A stretch of DNA of 64,000 bases. It comes from Gordonia terrae. GTDB taxonomy: Bacteria; Actinomycetota; Actinomycetes; Mycobacteriales; Mycobacteriaceae. The stretch is taken from positions 1 through 64,000 of the forward strand of contig NZ_CP016594.1 of the NCBI RefSeq assembly GCF_001698225.1, written 5' to 3'. Below, in pieces: positions 56,011 to 64,000 of the stretch (positions are counted from its first letter, which is position 1; each line of letters begins with the position of its first letter). A model generated the notes under the pieces. That model was given only the letters and a program-made list of their open reading frames with translations. It had not been told where the DNA came from and did not search any database. A program made the position numbers and the translations under genes.

Positions 56011-57240
56011 TCACACGTCCACGCGGACCGGCGGGCGTCGACGGTGCCAGTCGGTGTGCTCCTGGAATTGCTCGGCCAGCGCGAACAACGTGGCCTCGGC
56101 GCCGTGGGCCGCGGTCAGCTGAGCCCCGACCGGCATCCCGGACGGGTGGACTCCCACCGGCAGCGCGAGCGTCGGGCCGTCGTGCAACGACCACGGGTAG
56201 GTCAGCTGGCCCATCCGACGTGCCTGTGCAACAACGGCATCGCCACCACCGAGCAGGGGGACGTCCGCCGGCATCGCCGGGGTGAGGACCACGTCCACGT
56301 CGTCGAAGAGCTCGGCCGTGGCAGCGCGGAACACATCACGGTGTCGCCGCGCCGCGGTCACCTGACCGTCGGAGATGCTGAGTCCGAGCAGGATCCGCTC
56401 GCGCGTCGCCGACTGGAATCGGCTCGGCTCGTCCCGCAGTCGTTCGGCATGGGTCTTCGCCAAGTCCGAGTAGATGAGGGTGTACACGACGTCCTGCGCC
56501 GATTCGCTGTGCGGAACCGGCACGTCGACAACACTGTGGCCCAGGTCGCGAAGCAGGTCCGCGGCACCGACCACCGCGTCGCGCACTGCCGGATCCACGT
56601 CCTCGGTGACGAACGGCCAGGGCAGCGCGATCCGCAACGACCCGCTCCGCAACGGTGCCGAGTCGGCGCCCGCGAGCACCGCGAACGTCTCCCGCACCAG
56701 GGCCGCCGATCGGGCCAGCGGGCCGACGGTGTCGAAGTCGGCACTCACCGGGAAGATCCCGGTCATGTCGAGCACTCCGACCGATGGCCGCAGACCGGTC
56801 ACACCGCAGCACGCGGCAGGCAGCCGGATGGACCCGCCGGTGTCCGTGCCGAGGGACACGTCGACGATCCCCGCCGCCACCGCGACACCGGACCCACCAC
56901 TCGAACCGCCGGGCACCCGGTCGGCGGCCCAGGGATTCACCGGCCCACCCGATGCCGAATTCTGACTCGTCACACCGACGGCGAACTCGGCGAGATTCAG
57001 CGTCGAGGTGATGACGCCACCGGCCTTTTTCAAGGCGGTCACGCACGCCGCGTCGGCAGATGCCACCCGGTCGGCGAAGTACTCGGACCCACAGGTGGAG
57101 CGCACGCCGCCGACCTCGATGTTGTCCTTCACCCCGATCCGCAGGCCGGACAGCGGACCGGATGCGACATCGGGGTCGACACCGAACTGCTCGGGCACCC
57201 ACGAGATGACCGTGTTGAGCCGCGCGGCAACGTCTCTCAC
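56011..57240 (-). CDS. Amidase (amidase signature family)
   Basis: This 409-residue amidase has the Ser-cisSer-Lys triad: Lys in LRIGVKDNIEVGG, Ser in VPGGSSGGSGVAVAAG and the nucleophile in SLGTDTGGSIRLPAACCG. It hydrolyses an amide, or possibly a carbamoyl or allophanate-like compound. A strong terminator hairpin (57274-57306) lies just upstream within the open frame, so GTG 57240, downstream of the hairpin, is the best start. It follows HyuB on the same strand and may process the product of HyuAB. Confidence 0.88.
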   Translation of the reverse strand: MRDVAARLNTVISWVPEQFGVDPDVASGPLSGLRIGVKDNIEVGGVRSTCGSEYFADRVASADAACVTALKKAGGVITSTLNLAEFAVGVTSQNSASGGPVNPWAADRVPGGSSGGSGVAVAAGIVDVSLGTDTGGSIRLPAACCGVTGLRPSVGVLDMTGIFPVSADFDTVGPLARSAALVRETFAVLAGADSAPLRSGSLRIALPWPFVTEDVDPAVRDAVVGAADLLRDLGHSVVDVPVPHSESAQDVVYTLIYSDLAKTHAERLRDEPSRFQSATRERILLGLSISDGQVTAARRHRDVFRAATAELFDDVDVVLTPAMPADVPLLGGGDAVVAQARRMGQLTYPWSLHDGPTLALPVGVHPSGMPVGAQLTAAHGAEATLFALAEQFQEHTDWHRRRPPVRVDV

Positions 57241-57273
57241 AGATTCATCCGCGGTGCTTTCCGGGGAATGGCC

Positions 57274-57306
57274 GGAGGGGCCGGCGACAGAATCGCCGGC
57301 CCCTCC
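57274..57306 (-). terminator. Perfect 14-bp stem hairpin after hyuB
   Basis: Arms 57274-57287 (GGAGGGGCCGGCGA) and 57293-57306 (TCGCCGGCCCCTCC) pair perfectly around CAGAA, 11 bp past the hyuB-like stop. This is the clearest terminator in the window and should separate hyuAB from the amidase gene at least partly. Confidence 0.8.
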
Positions 57307-57317
57307 GATGTCACTGG

Positions 57318-59138
57318 TCAGGACGCCACCCGCGACGCGCGGAGCTGCTCGGTGGCCGCTGCGTCGACGGTCCAGTCGTCGGTGTTCACGACGACACCGT
57401 AGTCCTGACGCGCCTCGTCCGCGGACAGGTACTCGTCCCACACGTCGGAGAGCACCGCGAACGGATCGCGCAGGAACGGATCGCCGAAGCCACCGCCCGA
57501 CGGCATCCGGATCTCGAGACGCTCGCCCTCGCGGATGACCTCCTGGGTCACCTTCGAGAACAGCACCTCCTCTTCGGGCGTGCCGGGGTTGCGGACGAAC
57601 GAACCCGACGCGCCGTCGCCGCCACCGAGCGCGCCCGCGGGCGGGTCGGTGCGGTTGTCGGCCTCGGAGCCGAGGAACGTGTCGGTCTGCATGTACCAGG
57701 TCCGCACGCTGCCGATGCCGCCGCGCCACTGGCCGGGTGCTGGTGACTCGTCGCGGAGCTCGTAGCGCTCGGCACGCATCGCGTGGTTGAGCTCGAGTTC
57801 CTCGATCGGGTTGTTGCGGGTGTTGGCCATGAGAGCGTCGACGGCGTCCATGCCGTCCTTGCCGTTACGGGCACCGTAGGAACCTTCGTTGATCTCGATG
57901 TAGACCCAGTACGACTCACCGTCCTCGGCCAGACCCGAGTACGCGATGGCGCACAGCGCCGCCGACGAACCGGCGATCGCCCGCTCGGGCAGCACCGGTG
58001 CCAGCGCCAGGTTGATCGAGTCGAAGATGCGGTTGACCTGCGAGAAGCGTGCGAAACACGATGCCGGGAAGTCCGGGTTGAAGATCGTGCCCTCCGGCGC
58101 GTAGGCGCGCACCGGTCGGAAACACCCGTCGTTCTGCGGGACGAACTCCTCGGTGAGGTACTCGTCGAGCAGGATGGTGCGGATCGCGCTCACCGCCACT
58201 GGCAACACCGAACCCTCGAACGGCACGTTGAACGCCGTCGGCACCTGGTCGTTGGAACCGGTGAGGTCGATGAGGACGTCCTCGTCCTCGACCTGCACGC
58301 GCACCGCGACCTTCAGCGGCACACCGCGGTTCTTGCCGTCGTCGTCGAGGTAGCCGATCGGTGCCTCGTAGCTGCCGTTGGGGATCTGGCGGATCCGACT
58401 GCGCAGCATCTCTTCCGAGTAGTCCATCCACCGGTCGGCGGCACTCATCACGGTGTCGAGCCCGTGCTTCTCGAGCAGTTCGACGAACCGCTTCTCACCG
58501 ATGCGCGAGCAGGCGATGAGAGCCTCCAGGTCACCGCGGTTCTGCTCCGGGGTACGCACGTTGTCCAGGATGTGCTGGATCAGCATGTCGTTGCGGACGC
58601 CGCCGTCGTAGATCTTCATCGAGTCCATCAGCTTGCCCTCGGCCCAGACGTCGACGACGTCCATGCACAGGCCGGGGAAGTTGCCGCCGATGTCGGAGAC
58701 GTGACCGGTGCAGCCGGCGAACCCGATGTGCTCGCCTTCCCAGAAGATCGGGATGATCACGCCGTAGTCGGGGGAGTGCGCCGCACCGTGATACGGGTGG
58801 TTGTGCAGGATCACGTCACCGGGCTTGTAGGTACCGGCGAGCTTGCGGTTCACGCCGCGGATGTACGCGGGGATCGAACCACAGTGCATCGGAGTCGAAT
58901 CCGACTCGCACAGCTCGCGGCCGTTGACGTCGAAGATGCCGGCGCCGAGGTCCTCGGACTCGCGGATGAGGCTCGAGTAGGCCATCCGGTAGAGAACCTG
59001 GGCCATCTCCTTGGCCATCGAGTTCAGCGCACCACCGATGACGCGCAGGGTGATCGGGTCGACCTCGACGGTGTTCCAGGTCCGGTTGGCCTCGGCGGCG
59101 AGCGAAACGCCGTCCGTGGGCATCAGAGCTTTCGCCAT
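57318..59138 (-). CDS. Hydantoinase B / acetone carboxylase alpha-type subunit (HyuB)
   Basis: This 606-residue protein belongs to the HyuB/hydantoinase B/oxoprolinase family, which with HyuA forms ATP-dependent ring-opening hydrolases or carboxylases. Recognisable blocks are DPITLRVIGGALNSMAKEMAQVLYRMAYSSLIRESEDLGAGIFD, HNHPYHGAAHSPDYGVIIPIFWEG, VRNDMLIQHILDNVRTPEQNRGDL and the terminal IRMPSGGGFGDPFLRDP. The subfamily (hydantoinase, acetone carboxylase or acetophenone carboxylase) cannot be assigned from reading alone. It starts one base after the HyuA stop, so the subunits are coupled. Confidence 0.9.
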   Translation of the reverse strand: MAKALMPTDGVSLAAEANRTWNTVEVDPITLRVIGGALNSMAKEMAQVLYRMAYSSLIRESEDLGAGIFDVNGRELCESDSTPMHCGSIPAYIRGVNRKLAGTYKPGDVILHNHPYHGAAHSPDYGVIIPIFWEGEHIGFAGCTGHVSDIGGNFPGLCMDVVDVWAEGKLMDSMKIYDGGVRNDMLIQHILDNVRTPEQNRGDLEALIACSRIGEKRFVELLEKHGLDTVMSAADRWMDYSEEMLRSRIRQIPNGSYEAPIGYLDDDGKNRGVPLKVAVRVQVEDEDVLIDLTGSNDQVPTAFNVPFEGSVLPVAVSAIRTILLDEYLTEEFVPQNDGCFRPVRAYAPEGTIFNPDFPASCFARFSQVNRIFDSINLALAPVLPERAIAGSSAALCAIAYSGLAEDGESYWVYIEINEGSYGARNGKDGMDAVDALMANTRNNPIEELELNHAMRAERYELRDESPAPGQWRGGIGSVRTWYMQTDTFLGSEADNRTDPPAGALGGGDGASGSFVRNPGTPEEEVLFSKVTQEVIREGERLEIRMPSGGGFGDPFLRDPFAVLSDVWDEYLSADEARQDYGVVVNTDDWTVDAAATEQLRASRVAS

Positions 59139-59139
59139 G

Positions 59140-61218
59140 TCAGGCGCTCCTCTCGATGATGATGTGGCCCACGGCGTCGACCGTGGCCTTCTGTCCGATG
59201 CCGACGATGGTCGTCGAGTCGAATTGCTGGACGATCGCGGGACCGTCGAAGGTGTTGCCCGCCTTGAAAAGTGCGCGGTCGTAGATGGGGGTGTCGACCC
59301 ATTCCGGATCGGCCGAGTCGTTCTTCCAGAACAGCGCGCGAGTTGTGGCCTTGATCGCCGACGACGCGTCCGCGTCGCCCTTCTCGATCTCGGCGATGCG
59401 GATGTGCTCGACCGCGCCCACCCCGGTCACGCGGATGTTGACCAGCTGGACCGGCTTGTCGTCGAAGCGCTGCGAGTACGTACGACCGTGGACCTCGTGG
59501 AAGGTGGCCGCGGTCTGCTCGACCCACTCGTCGGTGATGTCGCCGGCAGGTGCGGGCACCCGGAGCTCGTAACCCTGTCCGACATAACGACAGTCGACGC
59601 TGCGCTCGAGAGTGATCGCGTCCTCGGCGATACCGTCGGCGCGAAGCTGGGCGACGGCCTGCTCGGACAACCGGTCCATCTCGCGACGCAGCAGCTCCAG
59701 ATCGGGTTCGGCCGACGAGGTCCACACGGTGGTCGGCACCTCGTAGCGAACATCGGTGGTCAGCAGGCCGACCGCAGAGGTGATCCCGGGATGACCGGGC
59801 ACGATGACACGCGGAATGCCGAGGTGTTCGGCGATCTGCCAGGCGTACAGGGGTCCGGCGCCACCCTCGGCGACCAACGAGAACTCGCGCGGGTCATAGC
59901 CTTTGCGCACCGAGTGCAGCGAGATGGCCTCGGTCATCGAGTGCGCGAGGATCTGGAAGATGCCCATCGCGGCATGCTCGATATCGGCACCGAGCTTGTC
60001 GGCGATGTGGGTCTGGACCGCCTCGGTGGCGAGTTCGGTCTTGACCTCCATGGTTCCCGACAGGAAGCTGTCCTCGCGGAGCCAGCCCATGACGACCATC
60101 GCGTCGGTGGAGGTGGGTTCGGTGCCGCCGCGGTTGTAGCAGGCCGGGCCGGGCATGGCACCGGCGCTGCGCGGTCCGACGCGGAACATGCCGCCCTCGT
60201 CGATGCTGGCGATGGATCCGCCGCCGGCACCGATGGTGTCGACCTCGGCCATCGGCACCATCGCGTGGTAGTCGCCGATGCGGGTGTCGAGCAGGTGCTT
60301 CATGCGGAGCTTGCCGTCGGGGGCGACGCCGATGTCGGCGGAGGTGCCGCCCACGTCGAGGGTGATGACGCTCGGGTAGCCCGACGCCTTGCCGATGAAG
60401 CAGCCGCCAAGGAGTCCGGCGACGACACCGCTGGTCAGGAGCGAGACCGGAACCTCGCTGGCGCTGCGCGACGTGACGAGACCGCCGGCGGAGGTCATCA
60501 GGTGGACGTCCTCGCCGACCTGTTCGGCCTTGGCCTTGCCGGCCAGGTTCTCGATGTAGCGGGAGGTCTTGGGGCCGACGAACGCGTTGAGCGCGGTGGT
60601 GGAGAAACGCTCGTACTCGCGGTACTGCGAGGCGACGTCGCTGGACAGCGAGACGAACACGCCGGGATACTCCTCGGCGATGATGTCCCGGACGCGGTGC
60701 TCGTGGGCCGGATTGCGGTAGGCGTGCAGGAAGGCCACCGCGATGGCCTCGACACCGCGCTCGCGGAGCAGGCCCACCTCGCGGCGAACGGCATCTTCGT
60801 CGAGCGGGGTGAGCACGTTTCCGGCCGCATCCATCCGCTCGGCGACGGTGCGCCGGTTGCGACGGGGCACCAGCTGCCACTTCTGCCACGGCAGATCCTG
60901 GTAGTTGGAGTAGTTCAGGGGGCGCTTCTTGCGCGCGATGTGCAGGATGTCCCGGAAGCCGTCGGTGGTGATCATGCCGACGTCGCTGCCGTTGTGCTCC
61001 AGCACGATGTTGGTGGCCACGGTCGTGCCGTGGAAGAACATCTCGATGTCCGCGACGTCGATGCCCGCACGTTCGGCGAGCACCCCGATCCCGTCCATCG
61101 TGCCGATCGAGGGATCGTGGTTGGTCGACGGCGTCTTGTGCACCGTGACCGTCCCGTCGTCGTCCCACAGGACCAGGTCGGTGAACGTGCCGCCCACATC
61201 CACGCCGATTCGCTTCAT
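59140..61218 (-). CDS. Hydantoinase/oxoprolinase A-type ATPase subunit (HyuA)
   Basis: This 692-residue subunit has an ASKHA-type ATP-binding fold: phosphate loop IGVDVGGTFTDLVLWDDDG at residues 4-22, later FHGTTVATNIVLEHNG, VITLDVGGTSADIGVA and GAGGGSIASIDEGGMFRVGPRSAGAMPGPACY. HyuA uses ATP to activate a carbonyl for ring opening or carboxylation with HyuB. The ATG at 61218 begins MKRIGVDVGGTFTD. It is the first gene of the leftward operon and is divergent from the MaoC-like gene, with a 255-bp shared regulatory region. Confidence 0.92.
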   Translation of the reverse strand: MKRIGVDVGGTFTDLVLWDDDGTVTVHKTPSTNHDPSIGTMDGIGVLAERAGIDVADIEMFFHGTTVATNIVLEHNGSDVGMITTDGFRDILHIARKKRPLNYSNYQDLPWQKWQLVPRRNRRTVAERMDAAGNVLTPLDEDAVRREVGLLRERGVEAIAVAFLHAYRNPAHEHRVRDIIAEEYPGVFVSLSSDVASQYREYERFSTTALNAFVGPKTSRYIENLAGKAKAEQVGEDVHLMTSAGGLVTSRSASEVPVSLLTSGVVAGLLGGCFIGKASGYPSVITLDVGGTSADIGVAPDGKLRMKHLLDTRIGDYHAMVPMAEVDTIGAGGGSIASIDEGGMFRVGPRSAGAMPGPACYNRGGTEPTSTDAMVVMGWLREDSFLSGTMEVKTELATEAVQTHIADKLGADIEHAAMGIFQILAHSMTEAISLHSVRKGYDPREFSLVAEGGAGPLYAWQIAEHLGIPRVIVPGHPGITSAVGLLTTDVRYEVPTTVWTSSAEPDLELLRREMDRLSEQAVAQLRADGIAEDAITLERSVDCRYVGQGYELRVPAPAGDITDEWVEQTAATFHEVHGRTYSQRFDDKPVQLVNIRVTGVGAVEHIRIAEIEKGDADASSAIKATTRALFWKNDSADPEWVDTPIYDRALFKAGNTFDGPAIVQQFDSTTIVGIGQKATVDAVGHIIIERSA

Positions 61219-61318
61219 CGAAACTCGCTTCCTCTGTACATGCCGTCACCCCGACGTCTTCAGCTGTGTCCCCGATGACGGGAGTGATCTGAGCCATAGC
61301 TGCGCTCCGGAGCATCAT

Positions 61319-61370
61319 GCAATACATCGGAGGGTTTCGGCAACACCTGCAGCGAAACTCAGGGTATTGC
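61319..61370. promoter_or_regulatory. Dyad in the hyuA-maoC divergent region
   Basis: GCAATAC (61319-61325) and GTATTGC (61364-61370) form outer arms, and GTTTCG (61334-61339) and CGAAAC (61353-61358) inner arms. The two pairs are offset by about 1.5 bp. The dyad lies midway between the divergent genes and could be an operator for the FadR-type regulator; this is unproven. Confidence 0.45.
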
Positions 61371-61386
61371 CAGGATGACGAGATCC

Positions 61387-61416
61387 TTGACGTTCTAAAG
61401 ATCAGATGTTTATGGT
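61387..61416 (+). promoter_or_regulatory. Probable sigma-A promoter of the maoC-caiB-prpD operon
   Basis: TTGACG (61387-61392) and TATGGT (61411-61416) are separated by 18 bp. This gives a start near 61423 and a 50-nt leader to the TTG start at 61474. The dyad at 61319-61370 lies just upstream. Confidence 0.55.
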
Positions 61417-61473
61417 GGTCCGCGTCACGGCTCGTTGTGTGCACTCCACGACGCCGCACCCTGAGGAGGACCA

Positions 61474-62028
61474 TTGACCACCCATCCCGCCACTCTCGGA
61501 CGCTTCTTCGAGGACTACGTCGTGGGCGACGTCTACCAACACCCGATGGGCCGCACCATCACCGACACCGACAACGCGTGGATCACATGCCTGTCGATGA
61601 ACACCAACCAGAACCACTTCAACTCCCACCTCGCCGCGACGAATCCCATCACCGACGGCAAGGTCATCGTGAACTCGGGTCTGACCATCGCCCTGGTCCT
61701 CGGACTCTCGGTCATCGACATGAGCCAGAACGCGGTCGCGAACCTGCAGTTCACCGACGTCAAACTGGCCCACCCGGTCTACGTCGGCGACACCATCTAC
61801 GCCGAGAGCATCTGCACCGACCTGCGCCTGTCCCAGTCCCGTCCCTACGCGGGGATCGTGTCGATGGTGACCCGCGGGATCAACCAGGATGGCGAGGTCG
61901 TCATCTCCTGGAAGCGTTCGGTGATGGTCGCGACCCGCGATAGCGGCATCGGACAGAACTACTTCCCCGAGGTCAAGGCCCCGTCCCTGACCGAGCTGAC
62001 CGGAACCACCGAGGGGAGCGTCGGATGA
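61474..62028 (+). CDS. MaoC-like (R)-specific enoyl-CoA hydratase/dehydratase
   Basis: This 184-residue hotdog-fold protein of the MaoC type starts TTHPATLGRFFEDYVVGDVYQHPMGRTITDTDNAWITCLSMNTNQNHFN. The conserved Asp/His pair of the hydratase motif is seen as D-N...H-F-N. The sequence pattern recalls mesaconyl- or itaconyl-CoA hydratase-type members. It starts at TTG 61474 behind a strong GAGGAGG RBS and overlaps the CoA-transferase start by 4 nt, so it probably acts on that enzyme's CoA ester. Confidence 0.88.
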   Translation: MTTHPATLGRFFEDYVVGDVYQHPMGRTITDTDNAWITCLSMNTNQNHFNSHLAATNPITDGKVIVNSGLTIALVLGLSVIDMSQNAVANLQFTDVKLAHPVYVGDTIYAESICTDLRLSQSRPYAGIVSMVTRGINQDGEVVISWKRSVMVATRDSGIGQNYFPEVKAPSLTELTGTTEGSVG

Positions 62029-63251
62029 AGCCGCTCGAGGACGTCCGCATCATCGCCATCGAGCAGTACGGCGCCGGCCCGTTCGGCAGCGTCCACCTCG
62101 CCGACCTCGGGGCGGACGTGTTGAAGATCGAGGAGCCGCAGTCCGGCGGCGACGTCGGAAGGTATGTCCCCCCGTACAACTCGGGCGAGGATTCGCTGTT
62201 CTTCGAGGCCTTCAATCGCAACAAGCGCAGTCTCTCACTGGATCTCGCGACCCCCGGCGGTCGCAAGGTGTTCGAGGACCTCGTCCGGACCAGCGACGCG
62301 GTCTACTCCAATCTGCGCGGCGACGTCCCGGCGAAGATCAAGATCACCTACGACGACCTCAAACACCTCAACCCGGCGATCGTCTGCTGCAGCCTGACCG
62401 GCTTCGGCATGACCGGTCCGCGCGCCAAACAGCCCGGCTACGACTACATCCTGCAGGGCCTGGCCGGCTGGATGGACCTCACCGGCGATCCGGACGGACC
62501 ACCCACGAAATCCGGTCTGTCCCTTGTGGATTTCTCCGGCGGATTCGTCGCCGCCCTGAGCCTGATGGCCGGTCTGCACGCCGCGCGCCGCGACGGTGTC
62601 GGCGGCGACTGCGACGTCTCGCTGTACGACACCGCGGTCTCCATGCTCACCTACCCGGCCGCATGGCATCTCAATGCCGGTTACCGTCCGGGTCGCACCA
62701 AGAACTCGGCGCATCCGTCGCTGGTGCCGTTCCAGGCCTTCGAGGCCACCGACGGTTGGTTCGTCGTCGGCTGCGCCAAGGAGAAGTTCTGGGTGCGCCT
62801 CGCCGAGGCCATCGGTCTGGCCGAGCTGCTCGACGATCCGCGGTTCACCGACTTCGCCGCCCGCGGACAGCACAAGGACGAGCTGCTGCCGATCCTGGAG
62901 AAGCGATTCGCCGAGTCGACCGTCGACCACTGGGTGTCGCTGCTGACCGACGCCGGGGTTCCCACCGGGCCGATCAACGACGTCGAGCAGGCGCTCGCCG
63001 AGGAGCACACGCTCGCACGCGGTCTCATCGCCACCACCGAACACGAGGTGTGGGGTGAGGTCCGGCAGGTGACCTCGCCGGTGCGTTTCGGCACGGACAA
63101 GACGGAGTATCGTCGGGCACCGCATCGCAACGAGAACTTCGACGAGGTGATGGGTCTGCTGGGCTACAGCGCCGACGACGTCCGTGGTCTCGTCGACGGC
63201 GGCGCCTTCGGCGCGGTCGCCCAGGCTCCCTCCGGTCAGGCCCCGTCGTGA
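62025..63251 (+). CDS. CaiB/BaiF family CoA-transferase (class III)
   Basis: This 408-residue class III CoA-transferase moves CoA between carboxylic acids. The N-terminal motif is MKPLEDVRIIAIEQYGAGPFGSVHLADLGADVLKIEEP. GFGMTGPRAKQPGYDYILQGLAGWM leads to the catalytic Asp in SLVDFSGGFVAAL, and GVPTGPINDVEQALAEEHTLARGLI is the standard C-terminal block. It overlaps both neighbours by 4 nt (ATGA at its start, GTGA at its end). It presumably activates the pathway acid for the MaoC hydratase. Confidence 0.95.
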   Translation: MKPLEDVRIIAIEQYGAGPFGSVHLADLGADVLKIEEPQSGGDVGRYVPPYNSGEDSLFFEAFNRNKRSLSLDLATPGGRKVFEDLVRTSDAVYSNLRGDVPAKIKITYDDLKHLNPAIVCCSLTGFGMTGPRAKQPGYDYILQGLAGWMDLTGDPDGPPTKSGLSLVDFSGGFVAALSLMAGLHAARRDGVGGDCDVSLYDTAVSMLTYPAAWHLNAGYRPGRTKNSAHPSLVPFQAFEATDGWFVVGCAKEKFWVRLAEAIGLAELLDDPRFTDFAARGQHKDELLPILEKRFAESTVDHWVSLLTDAGVPTGPINDVEQALAEEHTLARGLIATTEHEVWGEVRQVTSPVRFGTDKTEYRRAPHRNENFDEVMGLLGYSADDVRGLVDGGAFGAVAQAPSGQAPS

Positions 63252-64000
63252 CCGCCCGCCGACTCGCGAGCTGGGCCGCCGGCCTGAGCATCGACGCCAT
63301 CCCCGAGACCACCCGCCGCGCCGCACTCCGACACCTGCTCGACGGCATCGGCAACGGGATCGGGGCCCGGCGCCTCGGCCAGGGCGGACCGGGGTTGACG
63401 GTGGCTCGCGCGCTCGGCGGTCCCGCCCAGGCCCACCCGCTCGGAGATGCCGAGGCGATCTCGGCCCCCGCGGCGGCGTTCGCCAACGGCGTGCTGATGC
63501 ATGCGCTCGACTTCGACGACACGCACGCCGGCGCGCTGGTGCACCCGACGACGGTCGTGGCCCCGGCGGTGCTGGCGGTCGCCGAGGAGGTCGACGCGAC
63601 CGGCGCCGACACCGTCGTCGCGCTGGTGGCCGGGCTCGAGGTCGCGTGCCGTCTCGGCGCGGCCGCGCCCCACGGGTTCCATGCGCGCGGACTGCACGCC
63701 ACCGCCGTCGTCGGTCCGCTCGCCGGTGCCGTCGCCTCCGGATTGCTGTACGGCGCCGGGACCGATGTGCTCACCAACGCGATCGGCATCGCCGCGTCGT
63801 CGTCGGGTGGGCTCCTCGAGTTCCTCGACACCGGCGCGAACACCAAGACCCTGCACCCCGGGAACGCCGGCTTCAGCGGTGTCCTGGCCGCGCGGCTCGC
63901 GGTGGCCGGGGCGAGCGGACCCGAGTCGGTGCTCGAAGGCCGCCGCGGTCTGTACCGTGCGCTCGCCGATCGTGACATCGATCCCGACATCATCGTGGCC
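63248..64000 (+). CDS. MmgE/PrpD family protein, partial
   Basis: The first 251 residues of an MmgE/PrpD-family protein (2-methylcitrate dehydratase, cis-aconitate decarboxylase and iminodisuccinate epimerase relatives). The frame is cut by the window end. Visible family blocks include FANGVLMHALDFDDTHAGALVHPTTVVAPAVLAVAEE, HARGLHATAVVGPLAGAVASGLLYG and EFLDTGANTKTLHPGNAGFSGVLAARLAVAG. GTG 63248 overlaps the CoA-transferase stop by 4 nt. The exact reaction cannot be assigned. Confidence 0.92.
   Translation, partial: MTARRLASWAAGLSIDAIPETTRRAALRHLLDGIGNGIGARRLGQGGPGLTVARALGGPAQAHPLGDAEAISAPAAAFANGVLMHALDFDDTHAGALVHPTTVVAPAVLAVAEEVDATGADTVVALVAGLEVACRLGAAAPHGFHARGLHATAVVGPLAGAVASGLLYGAGTDVLTNAIGIAASSSGGLLEFLDTGANTKTLHPGNAGFSGVLAARLAVAGASGPESVLEGRRGLYRALADRDIDPDIIVA

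Noticed and set aside
59011..61278. 755-codon plus-strand frame opposite HyuA
   Set aside because: Antisense shadow of the HyuA gene, with Asp/Val/Arg-rich composition and no domain.

Overview
The window reads like the start of the chromosome of a high-GC mycolic-acid actinomycete (order Mycobacteriales). It opens with dnaA, oriC, dnaN, recF, dciA-like, gyrB and gyrA. Further on it carries the mycobacterial-type set crgA, trpG/pabA, pknB, pknA, pbpA, rodA, pstP, fhaB and fhaA. Gordonia or a close relative is my best guess. It rests on overall protein resemblance and on the dispersed 'CGAGG...CTCGCACCTCA' intergenic repeats. It is an inference, not a measured result.

Layout. 1-11.5 kb: replication and topoisomerase core, a DUF3566 membrane protein, tRNA-Ile and tRNA-Ala. 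11.7-15.3 kb: accessory genes, including a dehydrogenase-like gene broken by a 17-bp tandem duplication, a DHFR-like/TetR pair and an orphan receptor-like Ser/Thr kinase. 15.3-18.1 kb: a divergent zinc-starvation locus with a CobW-like protein and L31B on one side and cysteine-poor L28, L33, S14 and S18 on the other, with Zur-like boxes between. 18.1-22.2 kb: palindromic and tandem repeats around a DJ-1/PfpI gene, an SDR operon and an MFS exporter behind a SoxR-box-like operator. 22.2-30.2 kb: a dipeptide-type ABC importer divergent from two flavin-dependent monooxygenases of the DszA/NtaA and DszC/SfnB types, probably for organosulfur scavenging. 30.3-35.7 kb: DUF4190 protein, ppiA, rhomboid protease, an intact IS3-family element, a PH-like membrane protein and crgA, with a DnaA-box cluster just upstream of the PH-like gene.

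35.8-46.4 kb: trpG/pabA, then the leftward cell-wall and phosphosignalling operon fhaA-fhaB-pstP-rodA-pbpA-pknA-pknB. Every junction from fhaB to pknA is a 4-nt start/stop overlap. 46.7-52.4 kb: tRNA-Leu and single-gene accessory functions (DUF309, DHFR-like, TetR/PlsC pair, deazaflavin-type reductase, FBP zinc finger, WrbA, DUF72, DUF2510). 52.4-54.6 kb: a nitric oxide module (NsrR-like regulator behind a perfect inverted repeat, flavohaemoglobin, coupled small membrane protein). 55.3-64 kb: a catabolic locus with a FadR-type regulator, amidase, HyuB and HyuA, and a divergent MaoC hydratase, CaiB/BaiF CoA-transferase and MmgE/PrpD protein that runs off the end. Its substrate cannot be read from sequence alone.

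The most unusual observations are the 17-bp duplication pseudogene, the DnaA-box cluster 33 kb from oriC, the SoxR-like operator with an apparently leaderless exporter gene, the Zur-type locus whose CobW protein lacks a P-loop, a long palindrome at 54.7 kb, the FUS-like low-complexity linker of FhaA, and the uncharacterised HyuAB/CoA-transferase/PrpD cluster.
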